Both the position numbers and the translations under genes were made by a program. From the NCBI GenBank assembly GCA_937896015.1, contig CALBLR010000235.1, forward strand, positions 1-6,435: 6,435 bases of DNA, in the 5' to 3' direction. This stretch comes from an uncultured Prevotellaceae bacterium (GTDB lineage: Bacteria > Bacteroidota > Bacteroidia > Bacteroidales > Muribaculaceae). The notes under the pieces are model-generated. The model did not search any database and was not told where the DNA came from. It saw only the letters and a list, made by a program, of their open reading frames with translations. The stretch's first letter is position 1; each line of letters opens with the position of its first letter. Shown here piece after piece: positions 1 to 5,361 of this stretch.

Positions 1-323
1 AGCGATATGCCCATGAGGCCGGCCTGCACCAGAGCCTTGAGGTTGGCCTCGGTGCCGCTTGCATAGCGCACGCGGCCGTTTTCGTGGTGCGGGCCTTCGA
101 GGTCAACGTCTTTTGCGTTGGGGGCCACGATGTCGCCGCTAATCTCGCCTGCTATCTCAAGCACCTTTTCGTAGGAGTCCATTGCGTCCTCGAAGCTGAA
201 CGGGGCGTAGTCATACTTCTCGCACTCGGTGAAGTTGCGCTCGCGCAGTGTCACAATCTTCTTCATCAGCGGATGATTCAGATAATACTGGAGCGCCTTA
301 TTGTCGTTATAGAAATTTGCCAT
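1..323 (-). CDS. acyl-CoA dehydrogenase, N-terminal part (cut by window edge)
   Basis: The first 107 residues of a flavin-dependent acyl-CoA dehydrogenase are visible; the rest lies beyond the left edge. Such enzymes oxidise (or, run backwards, reduce) the alpha-beta bond of acyl-CoA thioesters in the cytoplasm and exchange electrons with EtfAB. The start is ATG at 323-321 and the protein opens MANFYNDNKALQYYLNHPLM. It continues with a helical N-terminal region containing FEDAMDSYEKVLEIAGEI and the typical segment GDIVAPNAKDVDLEGP, then GRVRYA and GLMGIS. This matches, from memory, the N-terminus of the Bacteroides-type acyl-CoA dehydrogenases encoded next to etf genes. The flavin- and substrate-binding domains are not in view, so the substrate cannot be named. 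It follows etfA after 18 bp with no Shine-Dalgarno site, as is usual in Bacteroidota, and is probably the third gene of the etfB-etfA operon. I am confident of the family and unsure of the acyl-CoA used. Confidence 0.88.
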   Translation of the reverse strand, partial: MANFYNDNKALQYYLNHPLMKKIVTLRERNFTECEKYDYAPFSFEDAMDSYEKVLEIAGEISGDIVAPNAKDVDLEGPHHENGRVRYASGTEANLKALVQAGLMGIS

Positions 324-341
324 TGTTTGTGTTTGTGCTGA

Positions 342-1370
342 TTACTTAGAGTTCTTTTTGTAATACTTGATGAGGCGCGGAATCACATCTTCCACATTGC
401 CCGTAATCACGTAGTCGGCAATGTTGTTGATGGGCGCGTTGGGGTCGCTGTTGATTGACACTATTATCGAACTGTCCTGCATGCCGGCCACGTGCTGAAT
501 CTGGCCCGAGATGCCGCAGGCAATATACAGCTTGGGACGCACCGTGACGCCTGTCTGGCCAATCTGGCGCTCGTGCTCGGTGAAGCCGGCGTCAACTGCG
601 GCGCGCGAGGCTCCAACCTCGCCGCCCAGCGTCTCGGCCAGCTCATAGATGAGCTTGAAGTTCTCCTTGCTGCCCACGCCATAGCCGCCGGCCACGATGA
701 TGGGCGAGTTTTTGATGTTGATTTTCGACTTCTCCACCTCGCGGTCGATGATTTTCACCACATAGCTGGCCTCGTCGATGTATTTCTTCGGGTCGAGGTC
801 CACCACCACGCCCTTGTAGTTGGGGTCGAGGATTTCCTTCTTCATCACGCCCTCGCGCACGGTGGCCATTTGCGGACGGTGCTCGGGGTTGACGATGGTG
901 GCCACAATGTTGCCGCCGAATGCGGGGCGGATCTGGTAAAGCAGGTCCTTATACTCCTTTTTGCTGATGGGGTCGGTGTGGTCGCCTATCTCCAGTGCGG
1001 TGCAGTCGGCGGTGAGGCCGCTGTGCAGGCACGACGACACGCGCGGGCCCAGGTCGCGGCCAATGGTGGTGGCGCCCATGAAGCATATGCGCGGCTCAAT
1101 CTCCTTAAACAGGTTGATCACGGCCTGGCTGTGGGGCAGCGAGGTGTAGGGATACAGACGGCCGTCCTGCACCTTGTAGACCACATCCACGCCGTAGGGG
1201 AACAGCTGGTTTTCGATGCCATCAAGCTTGTCGCCAATCACAAGCGCTTCGAGCTTTATGCCGAGTTGCGAGGCAAGGGCGCGGCCCTTGGTGAGGAGCT
1301 CAAGGCTCACGTCGGCCACGCGGCCCTCATCATACTCGCAGTATACTACTAAATTATTCTTGTCTTCCAT
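342..1370 (-). CDS. etfA: electron transfer flavoprotein subunit alpha
   Basis: The 342-residue alpha subunit of the heterodimeric electron transfer flavoprotein, a normal length for the family. It holds FAD and passes electrons between acyl-CoA dehydrogenase and a redox partner. Residues 1-210 form the N-terminal alpha/beta domain, with SGLTADCTALEI at about 117-128 and RPAFGGNIVATI at about 148-159. The FAD domain runs from about 222 to the end, with VAGGYGVGSKENF (226-238), VGASRAAVDAGF (252-263), QIGQTGVTVRP (269-279) and the alpha-subunit signature LYIACGISGQIQH (281-293). SINSDPNAPI (305-314) follows, where most relatives have AIN. The ATG start at 1370 places MEDKNNLVVYCE at the family N-terminus. 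etfB ends 32 bp upstream and the dehydrogenase begins 18 bp downstream, so one transcript is likely. No terminator or separate promoter is apparent in either gap. The long plus-strand frames over this gene are shadows. Confidence 0.97.
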   Translation of the reverse strand: MEDKNNLVVYCEYDEGRVADVSLELLTKGRALASQLGIKLEALVIGDKLDGIENQLFPYGVDVVYKVQDGRLYPYTSLPHSQAVINLFKEIEPRICFMGATTIGRDLGPRVSSCLHSGLTADCTALEIGDHTDPISKKEYKDLLYQIRPAFGGNIVATIVNPEHRPQMATVREGVMKKEILDPNYKGVVVDLDPKKYIDEASYVVKIIDREVEKSKINIKNSPIIVAGGYGVGSKENFKLIYELAETLGGEVGASRAAVDAGFTEHERQIGQTGVTVRPKLYIACGISGQIQHVAGMQDSSIIVSINSDPNAPINNIADYVITGNVEDVIPRLIKYYKKNSK

Positions 1371-1402
1371 TTTTGTGTTCTGAGAAAAAGATTGAATGTG
1401 TG

Positions 1403-2275
1403 TTAGCCGATAATGTGGTCGGCGATGAGTTCCTTCACAAGGCCTTCGAGCTGGGCCTCGTCGGCGCCGTCGAGGCGCTTGGCCTCCTTGGCCTGGAACA
1501 CCACGTTGACCACCGTCTTAACTTTGGTGGGCGAGCCCTTGAGGCCAATCTGTTCGGGGTCGGCCTTGATGTCGGCTGCGCTCCACTCGCCCAGCTGCAG
1601 ATAGCTGCGGCTGTCCACCAGCTGCTGCACTTTCTCGTCAAGCTTGGCCTTCTCGCTGGGAGTGGCCGCATACTTGAACTTCTGCACCAGGCGCGCGTTG
1701 CGCGGGCGGCAGGCATCGGCTGTGCCGTTCACGGTCACCACCAGGGGCAGCGGTGCCTCCACGGTTTCAAATCCGCGCTCAATGCGGCGCTTAATCACGG
1801 CTTTGCCGCCTTCCACCTTCACGCTTTCGGCATAGGTCACCTGCGGCATGCCCAGCTTCTCGGCCACCTGCGGGCCCACCTGGGCTGTGTCGCCGTCGAT
1901 GGCCTGGCGGCCGCCTAAAATGATGTCCACCTTGCCAATGTGGCGGATTGCCGTGGCAAGCGCATATGAGGTGGCAAGCGTGTCGGCGCCGGCAAGCGCG
2001 CGGTCGGTGAGCACGATGCCGGTGTCGCCGCCGCGATACAGACTCTCACGAATCATCTCGGCTGCGCGCGGCAGGCCCATGGTGAGCAGTGTGATTTTAG
2101 AGCCGGGATTCTGTTCTTTTAGTTGTAAAGCCTGCTCCAGGGCGTTGAGGTCTTCGGGATTGAAGATTGCCGGCAGGGCCGCACGGTTGATGGTGCCATC
2201 GGCCTTCATCGCATCTTTACCAACATTACGAGTGTCGGGCACTTGTTTGGCCAACACAACGATATTCAAACTCAT
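1403..2275 (-). CDS. etfB: electron transfer flavoprotein subunit beta
   Basis: The 290-residue beta subunit of the electron transfer flavoprotein, partner of EtfA, binding a second nucleotide (AMP in classical ETFs, FAD in bifurcating ones). Visible hallmarks are the N-terminal strand LNIVVLAKQVPDT (3-15), FNPEDLNALEQAL (38-50), TLLTMGLP (62-69), LTDRALAGADTLATS (89-103), IILGGRQAIDGDTAQVGP (118-135) and the beta signature region IKRRIERGFETVEAPLPLVVT (161-181). In that last region R167 sits where G, D or E is usual. The DTLATS loop is absent from human-type EtfB and resembles clostridial subunits that can bifurcate electrons; this is family knowledge applied by inference. The start is ATG at 2275-2273 with an A/T-rich leader and no Shine-Dalgarno site. 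It is the first gene of the etfB-etfA-dehydrogenase cluster and has a well-matched promoter about 125 bp upstream. At 290 residues it is somewhat longer than mammalian EtfB (about 255), as in many anaerobes. Confidence 0.97.
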   Translation of the reverse strand: MSLNIVVLAKQVPDTRNVGKDAMKADGTINRAALPAIFNPEDLNALEQALQLKEQNPGSKITLLTMGLPRAAEMIRESLYRGGDTGIVLTDRALAGADTLATSYALATAIRHIGKVDIILGGRQAIDGDTAQVGPQVAEKLGMPQVTYAESVKVEGGKAVIKRRIERGFETVEAPLPLVVTVNGTADACRPRNARLVQKFKYAATPSEKAKLDEKVQQLVDSRSYLQLGEWSAADIKADPEQIGLKGSPTKVKTVVNVVFQAKEAKRLDGADEAQLEGLVKELIADHIIG

Positions 2276-2396
2276 AATAATTTAGATGTTATGTTTAGTT
2301 TTTATATTAATGCTTGCATATGGCCCGCGCAGAGCTGTTGCAAATGGGGGTGCGCAGGCGGTGGTTTCTCTACGTCGCACAAAAAACCATTAAATA
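2276..2396 (-). promoter_or_regulatory. possible structured 5' leader of etfB
   Basis: If transcription starts near 2395, the etfB message has a leader of about 120 nt. A 6-bp stem can form close to its 5' end (2362-2367 with 2384-2389, loop of 16). A second, weaker 5-bp stem can form at 2327-2331 with 2351-2355. The part next to the start codon is A/T-rich and unstructured, as is common before Bacteroidota start codons. A near-palindrome ATGCTTGCAT lies at 2310-2319. No known riboswitch class is recognisable. The stems are short and could be chance. Confidence 0.2.
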
Positions 2397-2400
2397 TTCG

Positions 2401-2431
2401 CAAATTTACGCAAAAGCGCACACAACTCAAA
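2401..2431 (-). promoter_or_regulatory. predicted Bacteroidota promoter for the etfB operon
   Basis: Read on the minus strand, TTTG (2431-2428) is followed after 19 bp by TAAATTTG (2408-2401). This matches the Bacteroides sigma consensus, TTTG at -33 and TAnnTTTG at -7, without a mismatch. Transcription would start near 2394-2397, leaving a leader of about 120 nt before etfB. An AATTA/TAATT inverted repeat (2446-2459) in an A/T-rich stretch lies just upstream. The prediction rests on the motif only, and the leader is rather long, so a second start nearer etfB cannot be excluded. Confidence 0.55.
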
Positions 2432-2450
2432 GATGTTCAGCCGTCAATTA

Positions 2451-2503
2451 AAAATAATTAAGTTTTGCCCCAGCCTCGCGGCGCGCCTCTTGCGCAGGGC
2501 TGC
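2451..2503 (-). terminator. possible terminator after rarA
   Basis: Directly after the rarA stop, the minus strand can fold into a bulged hairpin. The outer stem is 2498-2502 with 2471-2475 (CAGCC/GGCTG) and the inner stem is 2492-2495 with 2483-2486 (GCGC/GCGC, 5-nt loop). A T-rich stretch follows near 2451-2462, but AAAAC separates it from the stem, so this is a weak intrinsic terminator at best. It is the only candidate separating rarA from the etf operon. Confidence 0.28.
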
Positions 2504-3802
2504 CTACTGCTTGGCGGCATCGGCCGCATCGCCTCCCCACAGCTGGTCCATGCGCGCCTTCATGCGGTCCTCGGCCGGGTTGGGGCAGGCATGCCACAGC
2601 TTGGCGCGGCCAATCTCGGCCGGCAGGTAGTCCTGGCGCACGAAGTGGCCGGGATAGTCGTGGGCATACTTGTAGTCCTTTCCATAGCCAAGCTCCTCCA
2701 TTAGCTGCGTGGGAGCGTTGCGCAGGTGCAGCGGCACAGGCACGTTGCCCGTCTGCTTCACCAGCTGCAGGGCCGAGTTGATGGCCATGTAGGCCGAGTT
2801 GCTCTTGGGCGATGTGGCCAGATACACCGCACACTCGCTGAGCGGAATGCGCCCCTCGGGCCAGCCTATCTTGCTCACCGCGTCGAATGCCGCGTTGGCC
2901 AGCAGCAGCGCGTTGGGGTTGGCCAGTCCAATGTCCTCGGCGGCCGATATCACCATGCGCCGTGCAATGAACTTCGGGTCCTCTCCGCCGGCAATGAGGC
3001 GGGCCAGCCAGTAGACGGCCGCATCGGGGTCGCTGCCGCGAATCGACTTGATGAAGGCCGAAATTATGTCGTAGTGCATCTCGCCGTTCTTGTCGAAGGC
3101 AAGCGGGTTTTGCTGTAGCCTCGACGTCACTATCTCATCGTTGATCACAAACGGCTCGTGTGTGCTGAGCGACTGCATAATCAGGTCGAGAATGTTGAGC
3201 AGCTTGCGCGCGTCGCCGCCCGAGAAGCGCAGCAGCGCGCCGGTCTGCTCGATGCGCACCTCCCGGTCGGCAAACATGCGGTCGGTCTGCACCGCGCGGT
3301 GCAGCAGCTCCAGCAGGTCGTCCTTGCCAAGTGGGTTGAGCACATACACCTGCGCTCGCGACAGCAGCGGCCTTATCACCTCAAACGACGGGTTCTCGGT
3401 GGTGGCGCCGATCAGCGTCACAGTGCCGTCTTCCACCGCCCCCAGCAGCGAGTCTTGCTGCGACTTGCTGAAGCGGTGAATCTCGTCGATAAACAGAATG
3501 GGACGCCCCTTCGAGAACATGCTCATCTGGTCGGCGCGGCAGCGCGCTATCAGGTCGCGCACCTCCTTCACGCCGGCCGTGACCGCGCTCAGCGTGTAGA
3601 ATGGCACCTTGGTCTGCTCGGCAATGATTTTGGCCAACGTGGTCTTGCCCACGCCCGGCGGGCCCCACAGAATGAACGACGATATGTTGCCCGTCTCAAT
3701 CATGCGGCGAATCACCGCCCCCTGGCCCACAAGGTGCTTTTGCCCTATGTAGTTGTCGAGCGAGGTGGGCCGCATCCGCTCGGCCAATGGTTCGAATTTC
3801 AC
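2504..3802 (-). CDS. rarA: replication-associated recombination protein A (AAA+ ATPase)
   Basis: A 432-residue AAA+ ATPase of the RarA/MgsA/WRNIP1 family, normal in length. It acts at stalled replication forks, unwinds duplex ends and is related to clamp-loader subunits. The N-terminus is EPLAERMRPTSLDNYIGQKH. Walker A is GPPGVGKTT (47-55), Walker B is ILFIDEIHRF (102-111), sensor 1 is IGATTENPSF (131-140) and the sensor 2 region is GGDARKLLN (195-203). The C-terminal tetramerisation/MgsA part includes AFIKSIRGSDPDAA (249-262), VISAAEDIGLANP (284-296), ATSPKSNSAY (329-338) and GYGKDYKYAHDYPG (372-385). All catalytic motifs look intact. The start is GTG at 3802-3800: no in-frame ATG exists between it and the upstream in-frame TAA, and the family N-terminus begins here. 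AAGGAAAGG lies 6 nt upstream. The antiporter gene ends 91 bp upstream, so read-through from it is possible. Confidence 0.97.
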   Translation of the reverse strand: MKFEPLAERMRPTSLDNYIGQKHLVGQGAVIRRMIETGNISSFILWGPPGVGKTTLAKIIAEQTKVPFYTLSAVTAGVKEVRDLIARCRADQMSMFSKGRPILFIDEIHRFSKSQQDSLLGAVEDGTVTLIGATTENPSFEVIRPLLSRAQVYVLNPLGKDDLLELLHRAVQTDRMFADREVRIEQTGALLRFSGGDARKLLNILDLIMQSLSTHEPFVINDEIVTSRLQQNPLAFDKNGEMHYDIISAFIKSIRGSDPDAAVYWLARLIAGGEDPKFIARRMVISAAEDIGLANPNALLLANAAFDAVSKIGWPEGRIPLSECAVYLATSPKSNSAYMAINSALQLVKQTGNVPVPLHLRNAPTQLMEELGYGKDYKYAHDYPGHFVRQDYLPAEIGRAKLWHACPNPAEDRMKARMDQLWGGDAADAAKQ

Positions 3803-3808
3803 TGTATG

Positions 3809-3817
3809 CCTTTCCTT
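3809..3817 (-). promoter_or_regulatory. ribosome-binding site supporting the GTG start of rarA
   Basis: The minus strand reads AAGGAAAGG, then 6 nt, then GTG at 3802-3800. The purine run and spacing fit a Shine-Dalgarno site. None of the other full starts in this window has one, and it supports the GTG codon as the true start. Confidence 0.5.
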
Positions 3818-3845
3818 GAATTGTGAATTATTATGTTTCGCAACG

Positions 3846-3877
3846 CTAATTTAGCCCAAAAAATCCACTGTGGCAAG
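3846..3877 (-). promoter_or_regulatory. weak candidate promoter for rarA
   Basis: On the minus strand, CTTG (3877-3874) and TAAATTAG (3853-3846) are separated by 20 bp. Each differs by one base from the Bacteroides TTTG / TAnnTTTG consensus. The start site would fall near 3840, about 35-40 nt before rarA. No convincing terminator follows the antiporter gene, so rarA may also be read from the upstream promoter. Confidence 0.3.
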
Positions 3878-3893
3878 CGCCCGCCCCCCGAAA

Positions 3894-5234
3894 TCACGCC
3901 GCCCGCTGGTGGGAGCGCGGAAATTGCAGCGCTATCGACATCGCCACGGCGGCGGCCAGCGCCCACGCATAGTACTGGTAGGGCAGGAAGGCCACAGGGC
4001 TCACCTTGGCCAGTCCGGCCGCCAGCAGCGACTGCGCCCCGTAGGGGATGATGCACTGAGTGATGCACGAGCATGTGTCGAGCAGGCTGGCCACCTTGCG
4101 CGGGTCGAGGCCGAAGGTCGACGCTATGCTGCGCGAAATCTTGCCCACGGTGATGATGGCAATGGTGTTGTTGGCCGTGCACACGTTCACCAGGCTCACC
4201 AGCACGGCCACCACTGCCTGGGCGCCGCGCGTGCCGTGGATGCGCCGCGTGAGCAGCCCTATGATGTATCTTATGCCGCCGTTGTGGCTAATCACCTCCA
4301 GCAGGCCCGCAGCAAGCAGGGTGACTATTATCAGGTCGCTCATGTCCTTTATGCCGCCTCCCATGGTGGTGCACAGGTCAATGAGGCTGTGGCTGCCTGC
4401 GGCCAGAATCAGGCAGCTGGCAATGCCCACCGACAGCACCACCAGCACGTTGACTCCCGCCACAGCCAGCGCTATCACCACCAGGTAGGGCAGCACCAGC
4501 TGCCACTGGGCCACGGGGTGGGGCGTGTAGGGCACCGCACCGCCTGCGCCGCCTATGGTGGCATACACTGCCAGGGTGACAAGTGCTGCGGGCAGGGCTA
4601 TCCACAGGTTGGCCTTGAACTTGTCGTTCATCTTCACGCGCAGGTTGCGCGTGGCGGCTATTGTGGTGTCGGAAATAAACGACAGGTTGTCGCCGAAAAA
4701 CGAGCCTCCAAGCACCACCGACACGAAAAACGGCACGCTGCCGCCCGTGGTGAGCGCCAGCTGCTGGGCAAACGGCGTGAGGGCCACCACAGTGCCCACC
4801 GAGGTGCCTATCGACATGGATATGAAGCACGCCGTGAGAAACATGCCGGGCAGCAGAAACCACGACGGCAGCACGCGCAGCGCCAGGTCGACTGTGGCGT
4901 CGACCGCTCCGATGCCGTTGGCAAGAGCCGAAAACGCCCCTGCCATGATAAAAATCCATATCATGTAGAGGATGTTGCTGTTGGCCGCGCCAGCCGAGAA
5001 CACCTCGATGCGTTCGGTCACCTTCATGCGCGGCATTGTGGCCATGGCCCACACCGAGGCCACGATGAAGGCTATCGACAGCGGCATCTTGTAGAAGTCG
5101 CCGATAGCCGCCGACACTGCCACATAAAGCAGCAGAAACACGATGATGGGCGAGAGGGCGAGCAGTCCCTTGCCATGACCCACCATCACCCCTTGGCCGC
5201 CGCCAGCGGTGGCTGAGTGATGCAGATTGTCCAT
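3894..5234 (-). CDS. nhaC: Na+/H+ antiporter, NhaC family
   Basis: A 446-residue polytopic inner-membrane protein of the NhaC family, which exchanges cytoplasmic Na+ (or, in some relatives, organic ions such as malate/lactate) for external H+. About ten to twelve hydrophobic segments are visible, for example near 27-44, 52-68, 88-108, 124-140, 209-230, 246-277, 300-316, 337-361 and 420-436. Conserved polar stretches include ISMSIGTSVGT (138-148), the family-typical GGSFFGDNLSFISDTTIAA (176-194), VNVCTANNTIAI (349-360) and DTCSCITQCIIPYGAQ (386-401). The start chosen is ATG at 5234-5232, downstream of a strong promoter match. A second Met at residue 17 is an alternative, because the Gly/His-rich first 20 residues are poorly conserved-looking. 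The reverse transcriptase ends 127 bp upstream and rarA begins 91 bp downstream. Substrate specificity cannot be read from the sequence. A 448-codon plus-strand frame covers the gene but is a shadow. Confidence 0.92.
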   Translation of the reverse strand: MDNLHHSATAGGGQGVMVGHGKGLLALSPIIVFLLLYVAVSAAIGDFYKMPLSIAFIVASVWAMATMPRMKVTERIEVFSAGAANSNILYMIWIFIMAGAFSALANGIGAVDATVDLALRVLPSWFLLPGMFLTACFISMSIGTSVGTVVALTPFAQQLALTTGGSVPFFVSVVLGGSFFGDNLSFISDTTIAATRNLRVKMNDKFKANLWIALPAALVTLAVYATIGGAGGAVPYTPHPVAQWQLVLPYLVVIALAVAGVNVLVVLSVGIASCLILAAGSHSLIDLCTTMGGGIKDMSDLIIVTLLAAGLLEVISHNGGIRYIIGLLTRRIHGTRGAQAVVAVLVSLVNVCTANNTIAIITVGKISRSIASTFGLDPRKVASLLDTCSCITQCIIPYGAQSLLAAGLAKVSPVAFLPYQYYAWALAAAVAMSIALQFPRSHQRAA

Positions 5235-5243
5235 AAAGTGATT

Positions 5244-5298
5244 TTTTGCAGTTAGAATAATATGCTTTTATAATAATGTTGTAGATTGAACTGCAAAA
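5244..5298. repeat. perfect 10-bp inverted repeat in the nhaC promoter region
   Basis: TTTTGCAGTT (5244-5253) and its exact reverse complement AACTGCAAAA (5289-5298) are separated by 35 bp. The right arm overlaps the predicted -7 element; the left arm lies about 10 nt before the antiporter start codon. This could be a pair of half-sites for a regulator. It is not a terminator, as no T tract follows on the transcribed strand. Some chance of coincidence remains because the region is A/T-rich. Confidence 0.5.
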
Positions 5299-5325
5299 TT
5301 ACTTCATAATTTCGTATCACACAAA
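5294..5325 (-). promoter_or_regulatory. predicted Bacteroidota promoter for nhaC
   Basis: The minus strand carries TTTG (5325-5322), 20 bp, then TAATTTTG (5301-5294), a full match to the Bacteroides -33 TTTG / -7 TAnnTTTG consensus. The start site would be near 5287-5290, with a leader of about 55 nt before the antiporter ATG. One arm of a perfect inverted repeat covers most of the -7 element and an 8-bp direct repeat sits just upstream of the -33 element, which suggests regulated expression. Confidence 0.6.
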
Positions 5326-5329
5326 AAAT

Positions 5330-5349
5330 AATTGTGCAGCCAATTGTGC
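5330..5349. repeat. 8-bp direct repeat upstream of the nhaC -33 element
   Basis: AATTGTGC occurs at 5330-5337 and again at 5342-5349, with a 12-bp period. It lies between the reverse transcriptase stop codon and the -33 element of the antiporter promoter, at about -43 to -62 relative to the predicted start site. That position is compatible with an activator site, but the repeat is short. Confidence 0.35.
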
Positions 5350-5361
5350 GTGCTGAGGGGG

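Noticed and set aside
84..341. An 85-codon plus-strand open frame at the left end
   Set aside because: It overlaps the convincing N-terminus of the acyl-CoA dehydrogenase on the other strand and its Cys/Leu/Val-rich translation resembles no family I know.
492..1352. A 286-codon plus-strand open frame opposite etfA
   Set aside because: It is low-complexity Ala/Val/His-rich protein mirroring etfA codon positions. EtfA on the minus strand has all family motifs.
2448..2834. A 128-codon minus-strand frame overlapping the end of rarA
   Set aside because: It lies in another frame of rarA, is Gly/Ala/Arg-rich and does not have a plausible start context.
3158..3826. A 222-codon plus-strand open frame opposite the rarA N-terminus
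   Set aside because: It is a shadow of the rarA AAA+ domain with no domain of its own.
3803..3893. Intrinsic terminator after nhaC
   Set aside because: A T run near 3857-3864 is present on the minus strand, but only a 3-bp stem (CCA/TGG) precedes it, too little for a terminator.
3870..5216. A 448-codon plus-strand open frame opposite the antiporter gene
   Set aside because: Its translation is rich in His, Arg and Gly with no recognisable domain or membrane pattern, whereas the minus strand encodes a clear NhaC protein. Long antisense frames are expected in GC-rich codon-biased genes.
5244..5298. Invertible (phase-variable) promoter flanked by the 10-bp inverted repeat
   Set aside because: The segment between the arms is only 35 bp, the -33 element lies outside it, and the right arm itself overlaps the -7 element, so inversion would not switch a whole promoter. 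No invertase gene is in view.
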